In this document: piece after piece, positions 43,731 to 53,537 of the stretch | Layout of the letters: the number at the start of each line of letters is the position of its first letter | Position numbering within the stretch: position 1 is the first letter of the stretch | Assembly: GCA_900473745.1 (NCBI GenBank) | Contig: UCMW01000005.1 | Coordinates: 186,358-250,357, forward strand | Reading direction: 5' to 3' | DNA length: 64,000 bases | DNA from: Hyphomicrobiales bacterium | GTDB taxonomy: Bacteria > Pseudomonadota > Alphaproteobacteria > Rhizobiales > Rhizobiaceae | The notes under the pieces: model-generated | What the model saw: the letters and a program-made list of their open reading frames with translations, nothing else | Told to the model about the DNA's origin: nothing | Databases searched by the model: none | Program-made: the position numbers and the translations under genes

Positions 43731-44045
43731 ATGTTCGCAGTCATCAAAACTGGCGGTAAGCAGTACCGCGTAATCGCCAACGACGTGCTGACCATCGAAA
43801 AGCTGGAAGCCGAAGCTGGTGCAACCATCGAATTCACCGAGATCCTGATCGTCGGCGAAGGCGAAACAGCGACCATCGGCGCGCCCTTCGTGGCTGGCGC
43901 CAAGGTCACGGCCGAAGTTGTCGAGCAGATGCGCGGCAAGAAGGTCATCGCCTTCAAGAAGCGTCGTCGTCAGAACTCCAAGCGTTCGCGCGGCCATCGT
44001 CAGCACCACACCGTGGTGCGTATCACCGACATCGTCGCTGCCTGA
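43731..44045 (+). CDS. rplU: 50S ribosomal protein L21
   Basis: A 104-residue L21, a beta-barrel protein binding 23S rRNA in the large subunit. It starts [14 protein letters not shown] and ends with the basic segment [20 protein letters not shown], which contacts RNA. The start has AAAGGA upstream. It is followed by rpmA after 36 bp, the standard pairing. Confidence 0.97.
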   Translation: MFAVIKTGGKQYRVIANDVLTIEKLEAEAGATIEFTEILIVGEGETATIGAPFVAGAKVTAEVVEQMRGKKVIAFKKRRRQNSKRSRGHRQHHTVVRITDIVAA

Positions 44046-44081
44046 AGCGCGTCTAAGAACAAGGTTTAAAGGAGAACTCCC

Positions 44082-44351
44082 ATGGCACACAAAAAAGCTG
44101 GCGGTTCCTCGCGCAACGGTCGCGATTCCAATTCCAAGCGCCTCGGCGTGAAGAAGTTCGGTGGCGAAGTCGTCATTCCGGGCAACATCATCGTGCGTCA
44201 GCGCGGCACCCAGTGGCATCCGGGCGCGAACGTCGGCATGGGCAAGGACCATACCATCTTTGCACTCACGGCCGGCAATGTGGACTACCGTACGAAGTCG
44301 AACGGTCGAGTCTTCGTGTCTGTAATGCCGAAAGCCGAAGCAGCGGAATAA
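44082..44351 (+). CDS. rpmA: 50S ribosomal protein L27
   Basis: An 89-residue L27, whose flexible N-terminus [20 protein letters not shown] reaches the peptidyl transferase centre. This form begins directly with AHKK, with no cleaved leader as in some Firmicutes. It has an AAGGAG site and is followed by a very strong terminator. Confidence 0.97.
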   Translation: MAHKKAGGSSRNGRDSNSKRLGVKKFGGEVVIPGNIIVRQRGTQWHPGANVGMGKDHTIFALTAGNVDYRTKSNGRVFVSVMPKAEAAE

Positions 44352-44416
44352 GCCGGTAGCGCTCTAAAACAGCCGGCGTCTCATCGACCCGGCTGACCGC
44401 ATCAGGTTCAGTCTAG

Positions 44417-44452
44417 AAAAAAGGGGAGATGGGGCGCCATCTCCCCTTTTTT
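44417..44452 (+). terminator. Strong intrinsic terminator after rpmA
   Basis: A 16 bp stem with 4-base loop (GGCG): arms 44417-44432 and 44437-44452. The right arm ends in six T residues. The symmetry, with A-run and T-run, makes it active in both directions. Confidence 0.9.
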
Positions 44453-44477
44453 CTTGTCCAACGAAGGAGACTGAACC

Positions 44478-45116
44478 ATGCAAAGTCTGATGTCGAGGGA
44501 TGACCAATCACGGTCACCCGAAGAACAACCAAGGCCTGATCGGCCGAGGAGCGATTGCCCCGTCTTGTTGTCGCAAAGGCTCGTCCTGCGCGCACCTCAC
44601 ATCGAAGACATCGACGCCCTTGCCCATCTCGCCAACAACGCCGCCATCGCCACCATGGTGGCGCGCATGCCGCATCCCTACACGGCGAAAGACGCGGCCG
44701 ACTTCGTGCGACGCACGAATATCGGCGAGATCGGCAAGTGCGTCTATGCCATCACGAAAGCAGACAATGGCGAGTTCCTCGGTTGCTGCGCGCTAGAGCC
44801 CAATCCCGTCGACGATACGACGCTGGAATTGGGGTATTGGCTGGGTGAACCCTATTGGAACAAGGGCTACGCGACCGAAGCGGCCCATGCACTGATCGAC
44901 ATGGCATTTCGTACCCGCGAATGGGTGTCTCGCATCGATGCGCGCTGCCGGGTGACCAACATCGCGTCGCGTCGCGTCATCCAGAAGTCCGGCTTCCAGT
45001 TCCAGGGCACCGGCATGGTCGGCAACCTCGCCATGGGCGGCACCGTGCCCGTCGAATGGTACAGGCTCGACCGCAAGACCTGGCTGTCGCTGAAGAGCTG
45101 GGGAGAGATGCGATGA
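44478..45116 (+). CDS. GNAT family N-acetyltransferase (RimJ/RimL-like)
   Basis: A 212-residue acetyltransferase using acetyl-CoA. The N-terminal 28 residues are polar and probably disordered. The GNAT fold follows, with the beta-bulge ELGYWLGEPYWNKGYATEAA giving the CoA pyrophosphate-binding loop and the family ending NIASRRVIQKSGFQFQGTG. This subfamily often acetylates ribosomal-protein N-termini. An AAGGAGA site precedes the ATG. It overlaps the next acetyltransferase by four bases. Confidence 0.88.
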   Translation: MQSLMSRDDQSRSPEEQPRPDRPRSDCPVLLSQRLVLRAPHIEDIDALAHLANNAAIATMVARMPHPYTAKDAADFVRRTNIGEIGKCVYAITKADNGEFLGCCALEPNPVDDTTLELGYWLGEPYWNKGYATEAAHALIDMAFRTREWVSRIDARCRVTNIASRRVIQKSGFQFQGTGMVGNLAMGGTVPVEWYRLDRKTWLSLKSWGEMR

Positions 45117-45700
45117 GCGCGATGCTGGCGGAAAGGCCCGCAATCACGCCGGCAATGCCTGGTCCTTGCCCGGTCATCGAAACCGAGCGCCTCGTCCTGC
45201 GTCCCCACCGGATGCAGGACGCGGATGCGATCGCCGCCTCGCTCGGCGATTTCAGCGTCGCCCGCATGTTGACGCGTGTGCCGGCTCCCTATGATCGCGA
45301 GGACGGTCGCGATTGGCTGAACATGGTGACATCAGGGTTGAAGCCCGACTGGCATCTCGCCCTTACGCTCGACGGCGTGCATGTCGGTGTGGTCTCCTTG
45401 GAACTGCGGCACGGCCTCTGGCACATCGGCTATTGGCTGAACCGCTTCTACTGGGGCCGCAGCCTGATGACGGAAGCAGTGGACTCAGCACTTGACCGCT
45501 TCTTCCAGCGGTTGCCGCAGGCCGAAATCCTCGGTGGCGCCTTCGCCGACAATCCGGCCTCGCTCCGCCTGCTGGAGGCACGCGGCTTTCGGACCATTGG
45601 CGTCCGGGATGTCTTCTCCAAGGCACGCAACGCCATGGCACCGCTCGTGGAGTCGCGGCTTTCGCAGGCAGACTTTGCAGCGCGCCGTCGCAAAGCATAG
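45113..45700 (+). CDS. GNAT family N-acetyltransferase, second of a coupled pair
   Basis: A 195-residue acetyltransferase related to the preceding one, beginning the fold with VIETERLVLRPHRMQDADAI. The CoA loop is altered, HIGYWLNRFYWGRSLMTEAV, in place of the usual G-x-G-x-A style. The motif NPASLRLLEARGFRTIGVRD is present. The ATG at 45113 overlaps the stop of the first gene (ATGA), so they are co-translated and may act as a heterodimer. Substrate unknown. Confidence 0.86.
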   Translation: MSAMLAERPAITPAMPGPCPVIETERLVLRPHRMQDADAIAASLGDFSVARMLTRVPAPYDREDGRDWLNMVTSGLKPDWHLALTLDGVHVGVVSLELRHGLWHIGYWLNRFYWGRSLMTEAVDSALDRFFQRLPQAEILGGAFADNPASLRLLEARGFRTIGVRDVFSKARNAMAPLVESRLSQADFAARRRKA

Positions 45701-45708
45701 CCGACAAT

Positions 45709-45733
45709 GCTCCGGGCGCTCACCGCCCGGAGC
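45709..45733. terminator. Hairpin between converging genes
   Basis: A 10 bp stem GCTCCGGGCG / CGCCCGGAGC with a 5-base loop fills the gap between the acetyltransferase pair and the minus-strand endonuclease-fold gene. There is no T-run on either side. Confidence 0.5.
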
Positions 45734-46594
45734 TCAACCCTCCGCCAAATCGACCCAGACCGGAAAATGGTCGGAGCCGAAGGCGGAAATGTCCACCCGG
45801 CAGGTCTTCAGACGATGGACGAGACCTCCACTGACGAAACAATAGTCCAGATGCATCCGCAACCCATCTTCGCTGATCCAGCTGTAGCCGTCCAACGGGC
45901 GGGCCTTCAGGTACGCTTCGGCATCCGTCGGATAGCCGGTGCGCGGCGCGCGCCCGTAATAAGCGTCGTTCCGCCCGACCATCGCGATGTATTCCGGACT
46001 TTCCGGCTCCATGTTGAAGTCGCCCATAACAAGGAATTCCAACGGCAGCGGCGGATCCGCCACGGCAAATTCCACGGCTCCGGTCAACGCGCCGCCCTCC
46101 TCCAGAAAGCCGAAGGCACGGTCCTTGAGAAAGGCGATCTGCGCCAGCCGCTCGTCCGGCGAAACATGGTCGAGGTGAACGGAGTAAACGCGCAAGGCTC
46201 CGCCCGGCGCATCGATGACGGTTTCCAGCGCCCCACGCTGAAGGTTGAGCTTGTCGAATGTCCGGTTGCGCGGAAGCAGCAGGTTGCGGCTGGCACGGAT
46301 CGGATAGCGCGACAGCACCATGTTGCCGAACTGGAACCGCCGCTCGCGAAGGCGCCCGTCGATCATCGCGCGGTCGACCAGCACGTCGCAAGCGGGACCG
46401 AAGGCAGTGAAGTAGTCGGGAAAGAGCGCGGAAAAGGTCTCCACCAGATCGGCATAGTCATTCCGGCTATAGCCCCGGGTGACCTCCTGCAGCGCGATCA
46501 CATCCGCGTCGCGCATGCTCTCGGCGATACGGTCAGGGTCGAAACGCCCGTCCTGGCCGAAGCCATACTGGATGTTGTAGCTCACGAACTTCAC
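45734..46594 (-). CDS. Endonuclease/exonuclease/phosphatase family protein
   Basis: A 286-residue EEP-fold metal-dependent hydrolase. The fold marks are the N-terminal Asn of SYNIQYG, Glu in IALQEVTRG, the GDFNMEPES segment and the terminal SDHFPVWVDL with Asp and His. It could act on nucleic acid, phosphoinositide-like or lipid phosphate. No signal peptide is seen. It sits opposite obgE (86 bp away) and is convergent with the acetyltransferase pair. Confidence 0.87.
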   Translation of the reverse strand: MKFVSYNIQYGFGQDGRFDPDRIAESMRDADVIALQEVTRGYSRNDYADLVETFSALFPDYFTAFGPACDVLVDRAMIDGRLRERRFQFGNMVLSRYPIRASRNLLLPRNRTFDKLNLQRGALETVIDAPGGALRVYSVHLDHVSPDERLAQIAFLKDRAFGFLEEGGALTGAVEFAVADPPLPLEFLVMGDFNMEPESPEYIAMVGRNDAYYGRAPRTGYPTDAEAYLKARPLDGYSWISEDGLRMHLDYCFVSGGLVHRLKTCRVDISAFGSDHFPVWVDLAEG

Positions 46595-46617
46595 GATAAA
46601 CTTTGACCTCCGCTTAA

Positions 46618-47768
<1,151 letters not shown>

Positions 47769-47769
<1 letters not shown>

Positions 47770-48944
47770 TGGGAACCAGGCTCCGTTCGCTCTCCCGCGT
47801 CAAGCGTGTCGTCATCAAGATCGGCTCCGCTCTGCTGGTCGATCGGGGCTCCGGTATTCGCAAGCAGTGGCTGGATGCGATCTGTGACGATATCGCAGCC
47901 CTGAAGGCGCGCGGCACGGATGTGCTGGTCGTATCCTCCGGTGCCATCGCGCTCGGCCGCACCGTGCTCGACATGCCCTCGGGCGCCCTCAAGCTCGAAG
48001 AGAGCCAGGCCTGTGCCGCGGTCGGCCAGATCGCGCTCGCCCGCTATTGGTCGGAGAGCCTGTCGCGCCATCAGATCGTCGCCGGCCAGGTCCTGCTGAC
48101 GCTGGGCGATACGGAAGAACGCCGCCGCTATCTGAACGCGCGTGCGACGCTGAACCAGCTGCTGAAGATCGGCGCTGTGCCGATCATCAACGAGAACGAC
48201 ACGGTCGCGACCACCGAAATCCGCTACGGCGACAACGATCGGCTTGCCGCACGCGTCGCCACCATGGCGGGCGCCGACCTGCTCGTGCTGCTGTCGGACA
48301 TCGATGGTCTCTATACCGCCCCGCCGCATCTCGATCCGAACGCCCTGTTTCTGGAGACGATCGAAGAGATCACGCCGGCGATCGAGGCCATGGCCGGTGG
48401 TGCCGCCTCGGAACTATCGCGTGGCGGCATGCGCACCAAGATCGACGCAGGCAAAATCGCAACAAGCGCCGGCTGTGCCATGATCATCGCCTCGGGGAAA
48501 ACGATGAACCCGCTGTCCGCCATAGAAAACGGCGCAAGACATTCCTGGTTCGCCGCGTCCAAATCTCCGGTCACGGCACGCAAAACCTGGATCGCCGGTC
48601 AATTGCAGCCGGCCGGCACCCTTCAGGTCGACAACGGAGCCGAAGGCGCACTGCGCTCCGGCAAAAGCCTGCTGCCGGCCGGCGTCCGATCCGTATCCGG
48701 TGCCTTCCATCGCGGCGACACCGTTTCCATCGTCACGACCGAGGGGCGCGAGATCGCGCGTGGCCTCGCGGGTTACGACGCAGACGAAGCGCGACGGATC
48801 TGCGGTCGCAAATCCAACGAAATCGAGAAAATCCTCGGTTATGCCGGCCGCGCCGCCATGATCCATCGAGACGACCTCGTGATGACCGAACTCGGACAGC
48901 GGGATGCCGCAGCCGCAGACCGGAAGGATGCAGCCCATGCTTGA
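47769..48944 (+). CDS. proB: Glutamate 5-kinase
   Basis: A 391-residue enzyme of proline synthesis that phosphorylates glutamate with ATP. The amino-acid-kinase domain shows [32 protein letters not shown] and [20 protein letters not shown]-terminal PUA domain (about 285-380) follows, the full-length form of E. coli type. It overlaps obgE by one base and proA by 8 bp. Confidence 0.96.
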
Positions 48945-50220
48945 TACCGTGTCGAACCAGAATTCCGTCGAAGGCCTGATGCTGGATATCGGTCGACGCG
49001 CCCGCGCGGCCGCACGCCCCCTGGCGATCGCCTCGACCGAGGCCAAGAACAAGGCGCTCTTGGCCATGGCCGATGCGCTCACTTCCGCCGAAGCAGACAT
49101 CCTCGCCGCCAATGCGATCGACCTGAAGAATGCAGCAGAGGCAGGCGTCGCCGCCTCCTTTATCGACCGCCTGACCCTGAATTCCGCCCGCGTCGCAGCC
49201 ATCGCCCAGTCGATGCGCGAGATTGCTGAATTGCAGGATCCCGTCGGATCCATCATCGCCGAATGGGATCGCCCCAACGGCCTGCATATCGAGCGCGTCC
49301 GCACGCCGCTTGGTGTCATCGGCGTCATCTATGAGAGCCGGCCGAACGTGACAGCCGATGCCGGTGCGCTGTGCCTCAAGGCCGGCAATGCCGTCATCCT
49401 GCGCGGTGGCTCTGATTCCGCCAATTCTTCGCGTCTCATTCATGCCTGCCTGGTGAAGGGCCTCGTTGCGGCCGGCCTGCCCGCCGATGCGATCCAGCTC
49501 GTGCCGACCACCGATCGAGCCGCTGTGGGGGCGCTTCTTTCCGGGCTCGACGGATCGGTTGACGTGATTGTTCCGCGTGGCGGCAAAAGCCTCGTTGCGC
49601 GCGTCCAGCAGGAAGCGCGCGTGCCGGTCTTCGCCCATCTCGAAGGCCTGTGCCATGTCTATGTCGATGGCTCTGCCGACCTCGACATGGCCAAGAAGAT
49701 CGTCGTCAACGCCAAGATGCGCCGCACCGGTATCTGCGGCTCGGCCGAAACCCTGCTCGTCGACAGCGCCGCCATCGCCACCCACCTGCAGCCGCTGATC
49801 GAAGCGCTGACGGACGCCGGTTGTGAAGTCCGAGCCTCGGCTACCGTGCTGCGCATCATTCCAGGCCTCAAGGCGGCGACCGACGAGGACTGGCGCACCG
49901 AATATCTCGACGCGATCATTTCCGTTGCCGTGGTCGACGGAATAACCGGCGCGATCGATCACATCGCCCGCTATTCGTCGAACCACACGGAAGCGGTGAT
50001 CGCCGAAGATCCAGACGTCGTTGAGCGCTTCTTCAACGAAATCGATTCGGCCATCCTGCTGCACAACGCCTCGACGCAATTCGCAGACGGTGGCGAGTTC
50101 GGCATGGGCGGCGAAATCGGCATTGCCACCGGCAAGATGCATGCGCGCGGGCCTGTGGGCGTAGAGCAGCTGACTTCCTTCAAATATCGCGTCCGCGGCA
50201 ACGGCCAGGTCCGTCCCTGA
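48937..50220 (+). CDS. proA: Gamma-glutamyl phosphate reductase
   Basis: A 427-residue NADPH-dependent reductase making glutamate 5-semialdehyde, the second step of proline synthesis. The catalytic Cys is in [15 protein letters not shown]. Other marks are [33 protein letters not shown] and [20 protein letters not shown]. Several ATGs precede it in frame; that at 48937 has the GGAAGGA site at the right spacing. It overlaps proB by 8 bp. Confidence 0.96.
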   Translation: MLDTVSNQNSVEGLMLDIGRRARAAARPLAIASTEAKNKALLAMADALTSAEADILAANAIDLKNAAEAGVAASFIDRLTLNSARVAAIAQSMREIAELQDPVGSIIAEWDRPNGLHIERVRTPLGVIGVIYESRPNVTADAGALCLKAGNAVILRGGSDSANSSRLIHACLVKGLVAAGLPADAIQLVPTTDRAAVGALLSGLDGSVDVIVPRGGKSLVARVQQEARVPVFAHLEGLCHVYVDGSADLDMAKKIVVNAKMRRTGICGSAETLLVDSAAIATHLQPLIEALTDAGCEVRASATVLRIIPGLKAATDEDWRTEYLDAIISVAVVDGITGAIDHIARYSSNHTEAVIAEDPDVVERFFNEIDSAILLHNASTQFADGGEFGMGGEIGIATGKMHARGPVGVEQLTSFKYRVRGNGQVRP

Positions 50221-50221
50221 C

Positions 50222-50848
50222 GTGGCGGAAGCGGCACTCGCCCATCGCCATACCGTGATGCCACATGTCGAACGTGGCATGGTGGTCGGTCTCTTCGGCG
50301 GTTCCTTCAACCCGCCGCATCCGGGACACCTGCTTGTGGCCGAGATCGCCCTGCGGCGCCTCGGCCTCGACCAGCTGTGGTGGCTGGTAACACCCGGCAA
50401 TCCGCTGAAGAACCAGAAGGAGCTGGCACCGCTTGCCGAACGCCTCGCCGCCTGCGAAGCGCTGGCTGGAGATCCACGGATCAAGGTGACGGCATTCGAG
50501 AGGACACTGGCCACGAGCTATACGGCGAGAACTCTCGAATTCATCCGCTCCCGCAATCCGCATGTGCATTTCATCTGGATCATGGGTGCCGACAATCTTG
50601 CCGGTTTCCATCGCTGGCAACGCTGGCAGAAGATTGCGACCACCTTCCCGATCGCCGTGATCGACCGCCCCGGCTCGACGCTCGCCTATCTCTCGTCGAA
50701 GATGGCGCGCACCTTCGATTTCGCGCGGGTCGATGAGGAAGATGCCGGTGTGCTCTGGCAGAAGCGGGCACCGGCCTGGACCTTTATCCACGGGCCGCGC
50801 TCGACGCTGAGCTCGTCTGCACTCCGGGCTGCAGCGAACAGGTCCTGA
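50222..50848 (+). CDS. nadD: Nicotinate-nucleotide adenylyltransferase
   Basis: A 208-residue NAD synthesis enzyme adding AMP to nicotinate mononucleotide. The nucleotidyl-transferase motif is GLFGGSFNPPHPGHL, with VTPGNPLK, MGADNLAGFHRW and the ISSS-like STLSSSALR at the end. The frame begins with GTG at 50222, one base after the proA stop. The ATG at 50258 (MPHVERGM) is an alternative start 12 codons later. Confidence 0.94.
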   Translation: MAEAALAHRHTVMPHVERGMVVGLFGGSFNPPHPGHLLVAEIALRRLGLDQLWWLVTPGNPLKNQKELAPLAERLAACEALAGDPRIKVTAFERTLATSYTARTLEFIRSRNPHVHFIWIMGADNLAGFHRWQRWQKIATTFPIAVIDRPGSTLAYLSSKMARTFDFARVDEEDAGVLWQKRAPAWTFIHGPRSTLSSSALRAAANRS

Positions 50849-50980
50849 TCGCGAACAGTTTGAATGAGCCGCGACAACCGTGTCTTGAAAGATTCGTGGA
50901 TCGATGCCACCTTTTAGCTGCGATCCGAGTTATGAGAATCGCAGACGTGCTGTTCTGTTTTGCCAAGGAAAGGACGAACT

Positions 50981-51391
50981 CTGACAACAGTACACACCAA
51001 GGGACGCGCTTCCCGCGTAATCCCGAAGAGCATGGAACGTGGCGCCGATGCTGCAGCCCGTGCGCTTGAGCTGGTCCTCGCAAGCCTCGAGGACTCGAAG
51101 GCAGAAGACATCGTCTCCATCGACATTGCCGGAAAATCGGCGCTGGGCGACTACATGGTGGTCGTATCCGGACGCTCGAACCGTCATGTCTCGGCGATCA
51201 GCGAACATCTCATTTCCGACTTGAAGGACGAAGGCATGGGCTCCGCCCGCGTCGAAGGCCTGGAGAACGGCGATTGGGTCCTGATCGACACAGGAGACAT
51301 CATCGTGCATGTGTTCCGTCCCGAAATCCGCGAGGTCTACAACTTGGAAAGGATGTGGGCCACTCCGGACATCGAGGATCGCCTGCACTGA
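50981..51391 (+). CDS. rsfS: Ribosomal silencing factor RsfS
   Basis: A roughly 136-residue Iojap-family protein that binds L14 and blocks 70S formation during starvation. Conserved core: LASLEDSKAEDIVSIDIAGK, GDYMVVVSGRSNRHV, GDWVLIDTGDIIVHVF and YNLERMW. No ATG is available at the N-terminus I would expect, and a well-placed AAAGGACG site precedes CTG at 50981. The TTG at 50960 has no site, and the ATG at 51032 would remove 17 residues. The start is therefore uncertain. Confidence 0.9.
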   Translation: MTTVHTKGRASRVIPKSMERGADAAARALELVLASLEDSKAEDIVSIDIAGKSALGDYMVVVSGRSNRHVSAISEHLISDLKDEGMGSARVEGLENGDWVLIDTGDIIVHVFRPEIREVYNLERMWATPDIEDRLH

Positions 51392-51494
51392 AAACGGCCG
51401 GCCGTCCGTCGGACGGTCCCGAAGCCGGATTGACACGGCGGGGCTCTTCCTGCCGATAGAGATGGTTTTGTGACCTGAAAATGGGACTGCCCGC

Positions 51495-51977
51495 ATGAAA
51501 ATTGGCATCTATGCCGTTGGCCGGCTGAAAGCCGGACCAGAGAAGGAACTTGCGTCCCGCTATCTGGACCGTTTCGCCAAGGCCGGACCGCAATGCGGCC
51601 TCGAATTCACGCGCTCGGTGGAGCTGAATGAAAGCCGCGCCGGCAATGCCGACACGAGAAAGCGCGAGGAAGCCCAAGAGCTTTCCCGCCTAATCCCCGA
51701 CGGCGCGCTGATTGTCGTCCTCGACGAGCGCGGCAAGGCATTCGACAGCGCCGAGTTTGCGAAATTCGTCGGCGACGCTGCCGACAACGGCCAGCGCGAC
51801 ATGGCTTTTGTCATCGGTGGCGCAGATGGCATCGACCCGGAGCTGCGCGATCGCGCTCGCCTCGTCCTCAATCTCGGCAAGCTCACCTGGCCGCACCAAC
51901 TCGTGCGCATTCTGGTCGCCGAGCAACTCTATCGGGCCGTGACCATCCTGACGGGGCACCCCTATCACCGCGTTTGA
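51495..51977 (+). CDS. rlmH: 23S rRNA (pseudouridine-1915-N3)-methyltransferase RlmH
   Basis: A 160-residue SPOUT methyltransferase using S-adenosylmethionine. It begins MKIGIYAVGRLKAGPEKELA. The trefoil knot region includes VIGGADGIDP and the conserved end LTWPHQLVRILVAEQLYRA and HPYHRV. It modifies helix 69 of 23S rRNA in assembled ribosomes. It lies 103 bp after rsfS, a normal neighbour, and 81 bp before the EnvC-like gene. Confidence 0.96.
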   Translation: MKIGIYAVGRLKAGPEKELASRYLDRFAKAGPQCGLEFTRSVELNESRAGNADTRKREEAQELSRLIPDGALIVVLDERGKAFDSAEFAKFVGDAADNGQRDMAFVIGGADGIDPELRDRARLVLNLGKLTWPHQLVRILVAEQLYRAVTILTGHPYHRV

Positions 51978-52058
51978 GCCGAAGATGCCGATCCGCAAGG
52001 CAGTGCTTTGCCTTGTGCGCAAATCAGCGTATTTTCGCGGCCGAACCGGATAAAGCCC

Positions 52059-53537
52059 TTGCCCATTGTCGCCAGAGATACAGCAGCCGTCATTGAAGGC
52101 CGCCGCCACAAGGCCGGCCTGGCGATAGCTTGCTTGATCGGCAGCCTCCTGGCTTCGGCTTCGCCGATTTCAACCCGAGCCCAGCAGGCCCCGGCAGCAG
52201 CCTCTGGCACGACAACGGGATCGCTGCCGACGACCGTGGCTCAGACCGGCGACCGTGTGGTCGCGGAGCCGGCGCCAGATCCGGCGCTCGAACTGCGCTC
52301 CAAACGCGATCAGGTCAGCGCCGAACTGCAGGCCATCGCGTCCAGCATGAAACTGTCGGAAGAAAAGACGACAGAACTGCAGAAAAGCATCGACGATCTC
52401 GAGAAGACCTCGGAGAGCCTGAAGACGGCCCTGATCGAGTCTGCCCAGCGGCGCAAGGATATCGAGAAGCAGATCAGCGAAGGCGAGAAGCGTCTGGCCG
52501 ATATCGGCCTGCGTGAGGACAATATCCGAGCCTCGTTCCGGGAACGTCGGTCGATGCTGGCTGAGGTTTTGGCAGCCCTCCAGCGCATGGGACGAAACCC
52601 GCCGCCCGCCCTTCTCGTCAGCCCCGAGGACGCCTTGGGCTCCGTGCGCACCGCGATCCTGCTCGGCGCAGTCGTACCCGGGATCCGCCACGAGACGGAC
52701 AAGCTGGCCGCTGATCTCGAAGAGTTGATCGCGCTCCGCGACGCCGGAAAAAAGGAAATGGATGGCATGGTTGCCGCCATTGCCAACCGCCAGGAAGAAG
52801 AGCGGCGGATGGACTTGCTGGTGGCGGAGAACGAGAGGCTCGCCCGCACCAACTCCCTCCAGCTTCAGGCCGAACGCAAGCAATCAGAGGCACTTGCCGA
52901 GCGTGCCACGACGATGGAAGCGCTCATCCGTTCGCTCGAAAACGAGATCACCTCGGTCCGTCAGGCGGCCGAGCTTGCCCGGGCTGAAGAGGAAAAACGA
53001 AGCCAGATGAGCGAGGAGCAGCGGGCCCGCGCCCTGGAGCTTGCGCAGTCTGGACTGCCCGATAAAAACCGCATTGCGCCAGCATATCCGTTCAATGATC
53101 TGAAGCAGAAACTGGAATTGCCGGTTGCCGGCGAAACCCTGCGGCAGTTCGGTGATCCGGACGGAACAGGCCACCAGGCTCAGGGCGTCGTTATTGCCTC
53201 ACAGCCCGGCGCGCTCGTGACCGCACCGGCGGATGCATGGGTGGTGTTTGCTGGAAATTTCCGAAGCTACGGCCAGATGATCATTCTGAACACGGGCGAC
53301 GGCTATCACATGGTACTGTCCGGCATGGACCGGATCAGCACCAGTCAAGGCAAGTTCGTGCTCTCCGGGGAGCCTCTGGCGACCATGGGTGAGAAAAGAG
53401 TGGCGAGCGCCATCGCTTTGGCGCTGGAAACCGATCGGCCAACACTTTACATTGAACTTCGGAAAGACGGTAAACCGGTTGATTCCCGTCCCTGGTGGGC
53501 CGGAGGCGATTCTGGAAAGGCACAGAATGATACGTAG
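52059..53537 (+). CDS. EnvC-like murein hydrolase activator (coiled coil plus degenerate M23 domain)
   Basis: About 492 residues: a signal peptide (GLAIACLIGSLLASASP), a long coiled coil through roughly residue 340, then a LytM/M23 domain at the C-terminus. The zinc ligands of active M23 peptidases appear replaced: the first-motif region reads GTGHQAQGVV, the second YHMVLSGM and the last LYIELRKDG instead of LHFEIR. As in E. coli EnvC, it is probably an amidase activator. TTG 52059 is taken as start; TTG 52008 has a better ribosome-binding site but a longer leader. The end overlaps ctpA by 11 bp. Confidence 0.85.
   Translation: MPIVARDTAAVIEGRRHKAGLAIACLIGSLLASASPISTRAQQAPAAASGTTTGSLPTTVAQTGDRVVAEPAPDPALELRSKRDQVSAELQAIASSMKLSEEKTTELQKSIDDLEKTSESLKTALIESAQRRKDIEKQISEGEKRLADIGLREDNIRASFRERRSMLAEVLAALQRMGRNPPPALLVSPEDALGSVRTAILLGAVVPGIRHETDKLAADLEELIALRDAGKKEMDGMVAAIANRQEEERRMDLLVAENERLARTNSLQLQAERKQSEALAERATTMEALIRSLENEITSVRQAAELARAEEEKRSQMSEEQRARALELAQSGLPDKNRIAPAYPFNDLKQKLELPVAGETLRQFGDPDGTGHQAQGVVIASQPGALVTAPADAWVVFAGNFRSYGQMIILNTGDGYHMVLSGMDRISTSQGKFVLSGEPLATMGEKRVASAIALALETDRPTLYIELRKDGKPVDSRPWWAGGDSGKAQNDT

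Noticed and set aside
48733..50514. Minus-strand ORF of 593 codons
   Set aside because: Shadow of proA and nadD, both certain genes on the plus strand.
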